A DNA stretch of 64,000 bases from Opisthocomus hoazin (GCF_030867145.1 NC_134418.1:2662802-2726801); one strand, 5' to 3'. Shown: positions 46,848 through 60,992, counted from the first letter of the stretch. Notes: generated from the sequence alone by a model not told the origin. A program made the numbers and translations.

Positions 46848-49800
46848 AGTTTTGGCTTCTCCTGACCAAACAGTGCCTTGGCACAATTAGGAGGTACCAT
46901 AGACCTAGGACATAGCAGTAAAGGTGTCTGTACTGGTGGAGCAAGGTGTAAGCATGTGGGCACAGGCAAGTGAGAATGTACCTTTTGACCCCAGGGCCAA
47001 ATATTTTGTCCAGGCTTGTTATATGCAGTAGTATGGAGAGATCGCGAGATGCCATCAGAAGCAAGGGGCTGACCTTGGTTTCCAAGAAATGCTTCCCACC
47101 AGGAGTCAGCCATTTTCAGCTATTCCTCAGAGCAATGTGGATGCTTTGAGACCCAAGTTAGAACTGGGTCAGCAGTCAACAAACGTGAATAGGAAATATA
47201 TGGGGCAAAGAGCTTTTCTTGGGTAAGTCCATGTTTGACCTCTTGCTTCTCCACAAGCATTGACAAGGACAGGGACTTTCTCTTCCTTTCTTCTGTCTGA
47301 ATTTCTGTTGGTTTTAACTGTACATACACCCATGCAGCCTACTATTCAATAAGCCCAAAACTTTGTGAAAGGGGTTGCTGGAAAAGCAAGTGATTGACAT
47401 ATCAAAGGATAGGGAGAGTATTGATGCCCAAGACTGAAATGTGGGGGCCAGGAGGGGCAATGGAGATGCCATTCTAGGTAACTTACCAAAAGTGCTTCAT
47501 TTCTAATCACAAAAGATCCAGAGGTAAACCAATCGCTTTGATGTTACATGAGATTATTAACAGATGCTGGAACTGACTGACCCATCAGAGCTTGGACAGT
47601 ATCTTCCAAAATACTGAGGTGACTTCACCACATTAGGGCATTGAGCTTCCAGCAGGTTTCTGGCAGAGTTAGGTACCTTAGAAGGAGGTATGTCTTGAAT
47701 GCCTAGGGGTCTGGAACCAGCTATCTAGTGTAGATCTTGGGTGAGTTTGCTTGAGTTGAGCCCATAACCATGATTTCTTTCCAGCTTGGAGAGAAACCTT
47801 CTCTAAGGTTTTTGACCTTACCTGCTTGAGACATTGGTGTAGACAGCAATCAAATGGCTCCAGACAGCAACGTAGGAACCACTGATGGTTGAAGCAAGCT
47901 CTTTTGAGTTTAACAAAGGTGCTTGAAAACATTTCATTTCACTTCTTCCTTTGCATAAATACGTCTTTCAATCATCTGAAGCCATTTAGAATCATTTGTC
48001 TTCTGGGAGAAAGTAGCTGCCTTCTGCTACAATTGTTTTTATTTTGAGGTTTAAGAAAATGTAATAGCCCTTACCGACCTCCAAATTTTCACTGAGCAGA
48101 CAGCACAGCAGCAATTGGGAATAGCAGTTTGATTGACTTAAGAGAGTAGCTGGGCTGGACTGTGTGACCAGAGTATATCTCCCAAGGTGCAGAATGACCG
48201 TCTGGTGTGCAAAGTCCTGCTGAGGAGCCCAGCCTTCAGGAGAGAAGGGTAACTAAAGCCATTTGAACAATTCCCAAGCATTAACTTGGCAGCATTTCAG
48301 ATTTCAAAATGAGACAATTAGTGGAAGTAGTATAGCCTCGATTATTTTCCTGTTATGGCAGAAAAAGAATCTGTGGAAAACTTGGGACAGTTTCTTACCA
48401 AGCGTGTTGAAATCATACCTAAAGGGGAGAGGGAAAATGAGGCAATCGCAACATTGGCCCAAAATCTCTTACTCCTGCACCATCCAGTACCCACCTCTGT
48501 CCAGCATCTTCTCAAGTTCATGCTATGGAAGCCATAGTAGGAGTTGCCGAGGTTGTTAGCAGCATTTTGACTCTATCATCTGGTCTGAAAAGAGTCTCTA
48601 ATTTCTAAACCATAGGAGTTATATCTTTTAGGAAAAAAGAAAAAAGACAACTAAACAGCTATCTGAGGTATTCCTTCTGCTTCCATGTAAAAACTCCCGA
48701 GAGAAAAAAATTACATGGAAAAGCAACCAGGAGTCACTGGGTCTAACACAGACATGTCTCTATTCTAATGTGTTTTTTTGTGTTTGGGTCAATATTAGTG
48801 TATTGAAACCTCAGAACATGCTACTGCTCTCAGGTCAACAGGTCTGCAGGATGTTTCTCGACCTCTGTAATTTCTCATAGCAACAGTGGGAGGGCTGTTC
48901 TTGGAGACGTACGGGACTCCAGATTCATGGAGGGACCAAGGGCACAAAGACTACCTGCTGATTCCTTCACGCTGAGTTCAAAGCAAGGAGCAAAGTTTCT
49001 CTGCATCGCAGAAAAGCAAAGTTGGAAAGGGCTGTTTTGTCCTCTGTCTGCCAGTTCATAACTGGCGTTGAGACTGGAAATATGCACAGACTATCTTTTC
49101 CAGCACATTTCCCATGATCTAGGAAATTTCTGTAGTTCAGACTATAAACACATGCTCCTTGCACCCCCTGACACATGGAGACTATTGCTGCACACGCTGA
49201 GTGTCCCCAGCCATGGCCACACACACCCAACCATGCACATGAATGCTCTGTGTCCTTCAAGGACACAGCCACAGTGCAAAGCACAGGACAGGCTGAAGAA
49301 CAGCCTGAAATGTTTTCTTCACTGGGGACCTTGCACCTATGTTGCCCGTGTTGCTGCCTGGCGCCCAACTGGTGCACAGGCCCACCATATCTACACGGTG
49401 TTTTGGAAGAGCTTATGTGAGACCGAGAGGTTACCTTTTGTGGTCCTAGTCCATCCAGTCCACCGATGTCTCTGCCTCCACCTCCCAGAGAGGTCCATGT
49501 GGGAGTTGTTATTGGGACTGACAGCATGGACAATGAGTGTGTAAGGACTCAAGAGTAATCGTAGTCCTACCAATGACCTGGACCTCTGCTGAATGGCACA
49601 TATCCTGATTTGTGTTTTTCTCCTTATACAGACAGGGAAAATACATACATTTTGGCTTAACGCAGGAAATCAATCAAAAGCTTATGCATAAGAATGATGC
49701 AACTCGGTCCCACTGCAAACCTTGGTCCACCTCCACCCCTGGTAGTTCATGACAGCCAGTTTCTACCTGTGGTTGTGCCACGGGCCCTGAAAGGCTGCCT

Positions 49801-50426
49801 GTCTCCCCAGAGCCTGCTACAGTGAACCTCAGAGATCTGGTCTAATCAGCAGGTTTGCAGAGAAAATGAGATTTTTTTTCTTCCTGGCTGACTTCCAGCA
49901 GCACCAGCTCCAGCTCTCCAAGGCACATCTCAATTAATTAATACAGTCAAAACTTATTAGAGACAATCGTTGGCCAGAAATTACCCAGTCCTGAGTTCTC
50001 TTTGCTTTTCTCCTTGCTGCTTCTCACTGTTGCTTTCCTTCCCTCTGCCTTTCTTACCAGCGAAGCATGTCCTGGCAAGGCCTGATGTAGAGTGGGAGCT
50101 TCTTTAGTGTGCCGTGGAAGTTCGACCCTCCTCCTAGCCCAAAGCCCTGCTTTGGTCAAGGTTCCTGAGCAGATCTTGGTAGAGCCTGGCCAGAAACCAT
50201 GCAGTCAGCTGAGGTTGGGTGGCAGCAGATTAACAGCAGTTGGGGGTCCCAGGGCCACTTCTGTCACCTCAGACTTGACATTGGTGGAATAGCAGTGAGC
50301 CATTTCTGTGAGACAAGAGGGACAGTGATCTAGAAAGTCTCTGTCATGGGGGCCACAGAATCCTGGAAGTGCTGCAAGCCCTGCAGGCAGTTTGAGATTT
50401 GACCAGAGAGCCTCTGAGGCTCCTAG

Positions 50427-50552
50427 AGAAAGGAAGGAGAAAGGAAGAAGGAAGGAAACAAGGAAGGAAACAAGGAAGGAAGGAAATAAGGAAGGAAGGA
50501 AATAAGGAAGGAGGGAAGCAAGGAAGGAAAGAAGGATGGAAGGAAGGAAGGA
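50427..50552 (+). repeat. GGAA microsatellite/minisatellite
   Basis: About 125 bases of imperfect GGAA/AAGG units include higher-order repeats of AAGGAAGGAAAC and AAGGAAGGAAAT. Open frames through it on both strands (lysine/glycine-rich on one, Ser/Phe/Pro-rich on the other) are artefacts of the repeat. GGAA clusters are the core of ETS transcription-factor sites. Confidence 0.95.
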
Positions 50553-51196
50553 CAAAAACCACACTCAAACCCAAAGCACACATCAACAAATAGAAACGGT
50601 GTCTGGTTTTGTATCATTAGCCACAGCTGCTGCAGACTTCCTTAACCTGATTTTTTTTGATGCTTTGGAAAATACTGAAGTTCAGGCAGGACAGGACATA
50701 GTCCTTAGGGGCAGTACTTATTGCCAAGGGAGGAAGGGCTGGGGCAATGTTGTGAAGATGGAAGCAGCAAGATCCCCTGCCTGCCATGAGATGCTGCTTA
50801 ATTGAGAGCATGTGCTGGGGCTGGGGTTTGCTCCCCAGCTTAGCAGGAAGGGCCTGGGATACCTCAGGACCAGGAAGGTCTCCTTGTCTCACTTCCCACC
50901 CTGCAGCTGCCCCATGCATGAGCCATGGCCATGAGTCGGTGGTTTAGCGATGTCTGGGCACGCAGCTTGCAAGAGCCCCGGCTGCCCCAAGCCTGGAAAG
51001 TGAGGCTGTGGGTGGCGGGGAGGTGGGTTGGAGGGGGGTCTGGGGTTCATCTTCAGCAGGGAGCAACTGTGTCCAAAACCAGGCTGCTCTCTCTCAAAAC
51101 AGCGGTGACACAGCAGGAGCAGAGGCTGCTTTGTGTCTGTGGGTAAATGAAAGACATTCTCTGGGGCTGTCAGAGCAGCACTTTTCAACAGCCTCA

Positions 51197-51213
51197 AATT
51201 ATTATTATTATTT
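51197..51213 (+). repeat. ATT trinucleotide run
   Basis: Five ATT units in tandem, a short microsatellite in unique sequence. Confidence 0.85.
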
Positions 51214-53289
51214 TCTTTTAACATGAATGCAAATATGTCAGCCTTTCTAGATGGCTTCATTAACTCCCCAGCACATCACTCAGAGCCTCACAATTCTTGT
51301 CAAGTACCGACATCCTCGTCCCATGTTCATTGCAGAGCCTGAATTCCTCCAACTCCATCTCATGAAGGAAAACAGGTTCGGGGTAGGATTAAAAAAATAA
51401 CCTGAAGATAATATCAATTGTTCTTCTTCTTTACGGTCAATAAATAACAGGTCAGATACCTGCCAGAGTCACTGCGGCTTATACCCAGAGTAACTCAGTG
51501 CGATATGATGGGGATACAGGCAAAACCGGAGTCCCATCCTGGATTTTAGTGGGTTTGAGTTGAAAAAACAAGTGGGGTGATGCCGCATCCCCTCTGCGAG
51601 TGGGAAGAAGAAATCACTATCTTCCTCATTTTGCTTCTTCTTAACTGGAGAGAAGGGAAACAAGAAAAGTGCTGCAGGTACATTATTAAAGCTGATCAAA
51701 CTTCAAACAAAATAAATTGACTAACAAGAAAAATTTATTTCCTTACATAAAAGTCTTCATTTGTCTGTTTCTTTTCATAAATGCATCTGGCTGTGTCTTT
51801 GAGCCTCAATACATGCCATTCACTTGCCCAGGAATTTAACCTACATTTTTCCCCAAAAAATTATCAGAAAGGAGATGTGCATCACTCTGCTGTGTATCTC
51901 ATGGCCAGAGAACACTGCAAGCCTCACCCGTGTCTGATGCACCATTTTTTGGGCTGTCCCAGTGTCTGGATGTGCTCCCCTGCTCAAGCCTGGCCTTGAG
52001 ACTCAGCATTTCTCCTTGAAAGCTTCAGCTTCTGGAATCAGGTGCTTATAGGAGAATTTCATATCTTTTCCCTGAGCAGCCATCTGCCATGCACGGGGCG
52101 AGGTGCTAGAAAGCAAAATGTAGAAGACTGTCATCCCATTCCTTTTGGGATGCAAAGAGCCCTTCCCTTGTGTTGATCCCTTTCAAGGTATGTCCAGGCT
52201 GCCTTTGCTTCTCCCACTGCATCTCCGTTGTCCTATAAGAAGATTCTTCTCCTCTCAGCCTTCAAAGCCCTCAAAACATTGGACAACTCAATATATTTCC
52301 TAAAGAAGTGAAGCATGGAGAGGTGGTTTCTACATCTCCTTTGAGGCTGGGGATCTCAGTTGAGAGATTTTTTGATATACTGTAAGAAAATACAATTGAA
52401 AAGGCAGTTCTGAGGAAAGCAAAGTCGTGACCAGCCACCCCTCGTCCTGCTGCATTCTAAGACCAGTCAAAATAAAATGCTAAGGATTTGAAGGCACAGC
52501 ACACAGACTGGCTCAAAAGTGCTGAGAGAGGATCAAAACCACTGCTTCAGATGTGGATGGAGAACACCATGCTGACTGATACACAGGGAGAGACAGTTTT
52601 AAGTATGTTTTAGCAGCAGTATGTCTAAAATGCTTAAGCCTTGATCTTCAGCTATACAAAACAGGAGTTGCAGGCTCCCAAGTCTTTGAAACTTTTTGTT
52701 TTCATGAAAGATAGGTACTCCAAAAATTACAGACTGTATTGGCAAAAGAAATGAAGAAAGACTGAGGTGCTAATTAAAATACCACAGTCATTATTTTGTT
52801 ACTCATAAAGCCATGAAAGCTGTAGAAATCTCAAACCAAGCTTTATATTTGATGATGCAGTGATATTTTAAAGCTGAAGTAACTTTGGCTGCACTGGCTC
52901 ATTATCAGCCGTTGCAGAACCCTACCTGCTTCCCGGAGGCTGTGAACCCTCCCGGTCCCTGGAGGCACAGAGGGCCATTTCTGGTGACCCTGTTCAAATC
53001 AAAGATGCTGTCGCACAGAGGAGGTATCAGGGTGTCTGAAAGCAAAGGCTTCTTTGGAGAGGTTCAGAGCACATGTTTATGGATAAAATTTTCTTAGTGC
53101 ACTGGTTTGGAGCAGAAAAATGTGAATGGGATAAGAGATTGCCAGCCTTTTAGAAGCAAGGCTGGGAGCTGTAAAACCAGCTGTATATGGAAAAGCACGC
53201 AGAATTCATGGAGGAAGAAGGAGCAGTCTCCTGAGGTTAAACTCTTTCAACTTGAACTGTTGCAATATTCAATACTTTAAACTTTCAAT

Positions 53290-53616
53290 ACTTAAAGGGG
53301 ACTTATAGAAAAAAGATGGGGATAGACATTTAAGGAGGGTCTGTAGCAACAGGACAAGAGGTAATAGTTTTTAATTAAAAGAGGGTAGATTCGGACTAGA
53401 TATAAGTAAGAAATTTTTTACAATGAGGGTGGTGGTACACTGGAACATGTTGCCCACAGAGGTGGTCGATGCCCCGTCCCTGGAAACATTCCAGGCTAGG
53501 TTGAACGGGGCTCTGAGCAGCCTGATCCAGTTGAAGATGCCCCTGGTCACTGCAGGGGGGTTGGACTAGAAGGTCTTTAAAGGTCCTTTCTACCCAAACT
53601 GTTCTATGATTCTGTA
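53290..53616 (+). mobile_element. CR1 LINE 3' fragment, second subfamily, plus strand
   Basis: Homology begins in the ACTTAAAGGGGACTTATAGAA segment. It continues through CAACAGGACAAGAGGTAATAG, the GTACACTGGAACATGTTGCCC and TCCCTGGAAACATTCCAGGC blocks and GGGGTTGGACTAGAAGGTC, and ends in GTTCTATGATTCTGTAAC. It is the same type as the 46.6 kb copy but about 115 bases longer at the 5' side. Several frameshifts and stops show it is an old copy. Confidence 0.93.
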
Positions 53617-56600
53617 ACATTCATTTGATTGCGGCAGCCTTTGGGGAAAGCAACTCCCTGCCAAGGCCCCAGAGCCAGGCTTGGAGAGGGCACCTGCGAC
53701 CAGATGCTGGTGGCTGCCATGGGGCTTACGACAGGGGCAAAGCTCAGACTCTGCTCACTAATCACCAGGAATTTACCCAGAGGCAGATGCTCTTTGCCTT
53801 TGACTTGTGTCTCAAGCCCTACTTGTGGATTTGAACTGGAGGAGAAATGGGCTTTGGAAGGGCTTAGCCAAAATGTTGTTGACATATCTGGGTGCGGAGG
53901 TGTTGACAGAGGTGTGGGGAGAAGCAGAGGAGGGTTTTACTGCTTCTTTCCAGTGCTACCATGATTTGGTTGGAAATTTTTCAGACCCTCACCTCTCCCC
54001 ACAGTTTGAGCTCTGTAGTCATTGTTTTCGTTTTTCTCAACAAAAAAATTTAGCCTAATTAGTCTAATTTCCAGATGTAGCCAGCTGTATGCCTTTCATC
54101 ACCCCCTTTATGTTATCTGCTTCATGGTCCCCTTCCCTGCCCAACTCTGCTCCCCACTACCAGCACTCATCTCCCACCCTGTGCCTCCCCGTACCTACCC
54201 AAACCAGCAGCTCCCTCCTGAACCACCCCAAACCAACGCATCCCTTACATGCAGGAAAGAGCTCAGCCACAGCGTTTGCAGAAGAATTCAGCAGAGGTGA
54301 TACCAAGGTGGGAGGAGAGGAGGAACATGACTCGGCACAAATCAGGGTGTTACAGAAAGCTGTCAACTTTCCCCAGCCCACTTGCTACTAAACCCGTGTG
54401 TTGCTTGAAGAGAATCCACAAAACCTGCTTTGGAACAGCAGCGCTCGTACCATCTGTGTAAGATCCCTCTTGTTCATCAATCTGAAAGAAAACAAAGAAT
54501 TTTTACTTTTAGAAGCATTTCTGGTTGAAGTTTATAAGTAGTCAGAAGTGCTTCTGGTGTCACTATCTTATGAAAGATCAATTATTCCAGATCAATCAAA
54601 TGACCATGTAAATTATCAGCATAAAATTTAACAAGGTCATAAATTTTCCTTTAAAACATGCAGCTCTTTCCCACCAAAGCCCCAAGTAACAGAGGAAACC
54701 TTGCGCACTCCTGACTCACCTGATACAAACACCTTCATGTGTTTGTAGGAACTGCATCCGAGGCTCAGGTGGCCTCTGGCTTTGCGGGTTTTCTTTGCTT
54801 GTATTTAGACCTCAATGTGCAAATGTATTATTCTTTGGGTTTGGAATGGTTTGCAATATTCTTCGTATGACCCCAAAATACTTTGTTTGAGAAATGCTGC
54901 CATGCACAATTCCTTGTAAGCTACTGCTAAAGGAGGTTTTTATCTGCTCTGTAAGCAAAGATAGGAACCTTGGTTAGCACAGGCCATCCATGCAAAACCC
55001 AAGTGCTGTGTTTGCAAACTGAGCTATAATAATGGTTATAGCTATTCCAGGGCTGTAGCAGGAGCAGCTATTCACTCTGCGAGGTTCAGGTTGGGCAGAG
55101 GAACAAATGTGTTGAAAGCAGGGATTTTAAATTCAGCAACTAAACTAAACTGAAAAACCCAAGCCAAGCCAGTGCACAGGAGTTAATGGGCAGAAATGGA
55201 CACGGGCTGTGTGGGCACCTGCCGGGTTTGGGGGACTTCTCGGAGACCCCTCGTCTTCCACCCTTATTCTTAACATCTGGGAAAGCATCACCCCTTTGGT
55301 TAAAAAAAATGAACTCTTCATACTCCTTTAATAGCACATAAATACTGGGGAGAAGCTGCTGTTTTCAAGGTTATACCCAGGGGGCCTGTCAGACTGTATT
55401 TAATGCAGATTTTCTCAGCCACCCCGCCACCAGAAACATAATGATGTTTGAAAGGAAAAGGAGCATCCTTACGCTCCAGCAAAAGGGAAACTCTTTTTAA
55501 TACTGCTGGTCCCTCTGCACTGGGGAGCAGGGCGGTGGTAGTCATCAGTCACCGGGATTTCTAACCTCGGTGAAAGCAGTGACCAGGGGGTGAGATGGGC
55601 AAAGGATTCTCATGGTTCACCGTTTAAGGGTCTGGGTTTGATGTCTTTTGTGCCAGTGGGTGAATGACTCCTGGCAATTTTCCTTGGGGCTGTTTGTGTT
55701 CGGAGTCTTGTTCTCCAGGTTGTTTTCTTCTCCGTTTGTCCCCAGGTTTCCACGTCCCAATGGGAAGCAGAGACTGCTCTGGATTGGTCTCTCCCCAAAT
55801 CCAAAACCAAGCAGCTCAAAACCCAATATGATTTACATATTTATAATGTATTCCCTCACATTTTCACTCTTGTCTTCATTCTTTTACCCCTTAAAAAGTC
55901 TGATCTTTTGGCAGAAAGAGTGATACTGAAGATTTTGCTCCTAGTTGCAGTTGTCATGTGTCCCAGGGCTGTTGTTACATGATCACTCCAAATATCTCTT
56001 TATTTTTTCCCCTCAAAGTTCATTTTTTCCAAAATTTTGCAGACAAGATCGAGTAACAAAAGCCAAATAGTTAAATCATCCAACTCTTTTTATTTTTCCC
56101 ATTTTCCTCTTCTTTGCGCAGGACAAGTCTGTTGGCATCACAAAACGTTATTTCCTTTTTCACCCTTTCCATATTTTTGTCTTTATTTCAGATCTTTTGA
56201 GGAGGCTTTTACAGTCTCCATTACACAACATTTGTTTTGCACATTGTATTGAACGCCCATCAGTATCGTATTTATATTATTTAAAAAGTATGGGGAACTT
56301 TTATCCTCCTGAACGACTTTTCAAAGGGGACAGCCCTGGGGTCGGATGACTTTGAGTTTAATGGGAACAGTGTGCTGTGTATCTGAAAGTGGTAGTGGTG
56401 TTGACCAGGCTGAGCATGCTGTTCATAGTCCTGCTTTATACTTGTGTTTTTCCATGTCATGCAATGATAGTTGTCCTGGTTGCAGACATTTGTCCCACAA
56501 TCTTCATTGTCTTCTGAAGACCTTGCTTTTAGCTGGAGGTGAAGGACACTATCAGAAGACATCTCAGTTTGTGGATATCTCTGCAGTAGCTATGGAGAGA

Positions 56601-59600
56601 GGGAGGCAGAGGCTCTTGTAATGTTGTTTTTGAAAGGATGACCCTGCACCTTAAAAACCCTCTTTATTTAACCCCTGCCGAGGGAGAAGGTTAGCAGGCT
56701 GGTAAGCCATCCCTTTGGGTGCCAGGTAGATAGAGGAGGGACAGAAGAGTGACAGACACAGGAGGGACACGGTAGCTGAAACCCTGCTGCCATAACAGAA
56801 CGCCCAGTGACCCAGGGTGGAAGCTCCCTGATGCGAATTTCAGTATAAAGCACCTGTCAGAAGTAAAGTTGTAGGGATGGCATCCCCCTCCTGCATCTTC
56901 AATTGATGCTTATCCTCCTTGTTACTCTGTGGAGGATCACTTTCTATTGTTTTAAGGCTCGCTGGGTCTTATGGAGTAGTACAAGATGGCATCATGCAGA
57001 CATCAGGTAGACAACCCGTGGAACTCCTCCTGCCTTGCGTAGAAACCACTTTTTGCTCAGGTTGTCCACAGGAATGAAATATAGCTAAAGACTGGAAAGG
57101 TATCAGAGAGTATTATCATGCACTGGTCCCATTTTCGTAGTCTTCCACAGGCATCTTCTGCTGGTCATTGCTGCACCCAGGCTGCAGGGTGAGATGCACC
57201 TTTGAACGGCTGCTGCTGTGCAAATCTGGGTCAGAGGAGGTTAAACAGCACTTTGTGGGGTCAGCGTGTGATTTAAGGACGACAGAGCAAAGGTCTGTCC
57301 AGCATGACCCTACTCTGTGCTCCCAGCTTAACATTATCAGCAGCTTAAAAACTTCCTAACTCAGGGGCTGTATCCAGTCCGTCTTATTTAATAGCTCCAG
57401 TGGAAGCTGCAGCTTCATCCCGCTGGGACAGGCGTCCCATCCAGGACTCCAGCTTTGCTGCTCATTTTCTGTTCAATTCCAGTCCAAGCTCCAAGGATGG
57501 ACAGAGCTAAGCCTGCAATTTGGTGATGGTGGAGCTGGAACAGCGAACCCCAAACCGTTGAACGGACAGCTTCAGCCTCCCTGGACTCATAGTTCCTCTG
57601 CGTCCACCACCCTGACTTTACAAGAAATTAATTGCAAGCAGCAATCCACCCATGCTCCCCAGAGCAGATGCTGGGGGAAGAGCGGCTTGGTGATGCTGGC
57701 AGGATAGGCTCTGTTTGAGCACGATCCCGGTCTTGTGGCGCAACCCTACAGCATCTTCCCAGCCTGGCAGGGAGCGAAAACGGATGGACAACAGATGGAG
57801 AAACGAAGCCAGCAGGAAGAGAAAATGTTTTGAGACGAGGGAGGAGGAGGGGAGAAGAAAAAATGCAAACAGGGGGAGGGAGTCAGCATGTTAGAAGAAG
57901 ACATGGTTTGCTGGGATTACGTTCTTTGGGGTATTCAGGCCCAGGGTGCTTTCTGATGCTAATCAGGCAGGTGAGGGAAGAAGGAAGATCTAAGCCTCCC
58001 TCCTGGGTAAGAAGTGATGTGATATCTTTGCTAAGTGAGGAGGGAGAAAAAGCACTGCTGCCTGAATTCGATGGCAGCCTCTCGCAGCATGGAGCCCAGA
58101 GACAATAACTGGGGGCAGGAGGGATGGAGGGGCAGGTTTTAAAGAGCTCATTTGTACGCCTGGAGTCAAAATACTTCTTAGTGTCTCTGATCAAAGTTAA
58201 GAATGAGCATTTCTCCAGGGGAAAGCTAATAACTCCTCTCTTGAGTCTGCCAGCCCTGTGCCGTCCCCCTCCCACCCCAGCCCAGCTGCTCTGTCCCCAC
58301 TGAGGTGGGTGGACTGGTCCTTACTGGGCTGTCTCAGGTTGACTCAAGGATCGAGGTGAAAAAGTGGAGGAGTCCAGCTTTTCCAACATGCTCAGGGTGG
58401 AGAGATGCCACAGGACTTCATGGCAGCACTGGGAAGGACTTTTCCCAGCACGTGTGTGCAGGGAGGGATGCGATGGGGCTTGAATGGTTGAGATTGGGGT
58501 GGATTTAAAGGGGCTTTTATAAACTTCCATAGAATTTTTTTGTTAGCACTGGTCTAATTTTGGTCCCACATAGGGGACAATTACTATTTTGTTCCGAAAA
58601 AAGCTTTGTCAACTTACCCCTGAAGCCTTTGATATCCAACAGGGAGCAAGTGCATCATGACAAGTTACTCCTTGTTTTTTTTACGTTGTTCAAAGCGATC
58701 CTAGGTCTTGCAAGAGATCATGAGCACCAGCTTCTACCCCCAAATAACTGATTTTCTCAGGACCCAAACATCATTTGCATCTGCTGACTTGAACAGGAGA
58801 AACAGGAGCAACTTCGCAAGACCCCAACTTTGCAAAGCTGCCTCATGTAGTGGTTTGTGTTTGATGACAAGTGTTTTTCCTTCAATGACTGAATAAACTA
58901 CCTCGTGCTGACACCATGGACCTCAAACAGGCCCCAAGGCTGAGACCCAGTTGTGAGATAACAGAATGAGGAAGGATGCGAGCGAAAGCAGGAAAGGCGA
59001 GGTGGTCTGGAAAGTCTAAACGAGTACAAACAAGAAAAATAAAGCTTAGCTTTGTGAGTCTGGAGTTTGTGCTTGTGCAAAGAGCAGCAGTGCAGGACCT
59101 ATGCACACTTGGCAAGGGTGGAAGGAAGGAGTGCTTGCTGTCCTGGGATTAATTTAACTCATGGAAATGGGATCCCAAACAAACAAGCTGATTTCCAGTG
59201 TCCAGGGGAAAAGAAAAAAAAACCACAAATCAAAAAGTACAAACTCCAAATACACCCACTACAGAGAACTGCAGTGATATATAAATAAACATAGGTGTAT
59301 CCACACCCAAACGCCCGAATTCCCAGCTAAAATCTTAGCTCTTCGTACCTGTATTTATGAGGATTCTCTGCTGATTCATGTCTGCTGAAGTTCTAGCTCA
59401 ACAGTTTGAAATGGCCAGCATTCCTTATAAAGATAAAGGCTTTTCTTCCCCCTATCCACCTTCCCACCAGGATAAAAGATTCCCCTGCATAATAATTGGC
59501 CAAAATGGAAATTGCACACGTTTTTGCCTAAGGTATGCACAGCTGAGCATCTGCGGTCTCAGCTGGGAAGTTTGATTTTATTCAGCCATTCAGCCTGGGT

Positions 59601-60473
59601 GCTCAATAAAAAATGCAAGAGAAACAACAACAAAAAATCAAAAATCAAAGGGCAAAGGAAGGTAATATTGCTGCCAGCTAAACAGTTCCTTTTAATCTGG
59701 GCTCCATCCTCCTCCTTCTGAGGGGGAACGGTGGTGTTATTAAAGTCAGATGAGAGGGAGAGATGGGATCCTAGGTGTGCAGAGCTGGAGTGGTTGGAGG
59801 AGATAAGATTTAATTTTCAGAGGCAGAAGCTGGAGCCTTGTTGTTGCAGAAGGGGGGGGGGTGTGTGTGTAGGGGGGAGGCTATGGCGAGCAGGAGAGAC
59901 ATTTAAACTTTGCTCGGTATCAGCACGGGGCAGTGCAGGGCTGGATCTGTGTGGTCAGCCAGAGGCAGACCCAGCTGGAAAGAAAGAGAACTACTTGTGT
60001 GGTTTTTTGGATGATGATTTGTTCTGAAAGCTTCATTATTGGGGAGAGGCGGGAGCTCCTAACGATACAGCCTCTGCATCCTTTATGGCATCCCAAGGCA
60101 TCCAGAGGGCACGGAGCACCTCTGTACGGGCATGTGGATCCTGCCCAGTCTCTCCACTGGTTACAATGGGAATTGAGACAGCTGCTCTGTGATGCTGAGC
60201 TCCATGCTCCAACCCCAAACTGGTAAAAGATGTTCCTTCTTGCTTGTGACAATGGGATTTCCCTCTCCTGGTCCCTGCGGCTGGTGGTGGTTGGAAGAAC
60301 CTTCCAGGCGGCTGAAATGCTCAAGGACGTTTGGCCACTTCGCCAGTTTGAGAGGAGGGCTGGAAATACATAGCGCAGTGCAAGCCCAAATTTTCTAGAC
60401 AGATTGAATCCCCGGACACCAAATAAGCAGCTTGATTTGGAGAGGTGCTGACCTCCCCGCTTCGATGCCTTGA
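53617..60473. other. Non-coding sequence, probably intronic
   Basis: No recognised gene or interspersed repeat. There are short open frames on both strands and a compound G/GT simple repeat near 59.86 kb. Confidence 0.5.
59851..59880 (+). repeat. G run with (GT)n
   Basis: About ten G are followed by five GT units and a further G-rich segment. It is a compound simple repeat. Confidence 0.85.
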
Positions 60474-60992
60474 CATGGAGTCCTGCGTCCATCTCTGGAG
60501 CCCTCAGCACAGGACAGAGCTGGAGCTGTGGGAGCGGGGCCAGAGGAGGCCCCAGCAATGATGCGAGGGCTGGAACCCCTCTGCTGGGAGGAAAGGCTGG
60601 GAGAGCTGGGGCTGCTCAGCCTGGGGAGGAGAAGGCTGCCGGGAGACCTTAGAGCAGCTGCCAGTGCCTGGAGGGGCTGCAAGAGGGCTGGAGAGGGGCT
60701 GGGACAAGGGCAGGGAGTGATGGGACAAGGGGTGATGGCTTTGAACTGAAAGAGGGGAGATTTAGATTAGATATTAGGAAGAAATTCTTCACCATGAGGG
60801 CGGTGAAACACTGGCCCAGGTTGCCCAGAAAAGCTGTGGATGCCCCCTCCCTGGCAGTGTTCAAGGCCAGGTTGGATGGGGTTTTACGCAACCTGGTCTG
60901 GTGGAAGGTGCCTCTGCGCATGATAGGGGTGTTGGAACGAGACGATCTTTAAGGTCCCTTCCAACCCAAACCATTCTCTGATTCTATGATTC
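60474..60992 (+). mobile_element. CR1 LINE fragment, third type, plus strand
   Basis: The sequence resembles GAGTCCTGCGTCCATCTCTGG, then EEAPAMMRGLEPLCWEERLGELGLLSLGRRRLPGDL in translation. It then has GATATTAGGAAGAAATTCTTC, CACTGGCCCAGGTTGCCCAG and AAGGTCCCTTCCAACCCAAA, ending in ATTCTCTGATTCTATGATTC. It differs in many positions from both other CR1 types in this window and is GC-rich in its first half. It is truncated at the 5' end. Confidence 0.92.

Larger units (their letters stand above)
46848..53289. other. Non-coding sequence, probably intronic
   Basis: The GGAA microsatellite (50427) and the ATT run (51197) are the only repeats recognised. Overlapping open frames on opposite strands at 48967-49544 are 188 and 158 codons long, but have no recognised domain and no good exon borders. 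Confidence 0.5.

Noticed and set aside
48355-48537. 60-codon open frame beginning MAEKESVENLGQFL, which looks protein-like
   Set aside because: No acceptor or donor frames it well, it overlaps another open frame and it has no family resemblance. Kept as chance.
50205-50617. Phe/Ser/Pro-rich and Lys/Gly-rich open frames
   Set aside because: Direct translations of the GGAA repeat on each strand.
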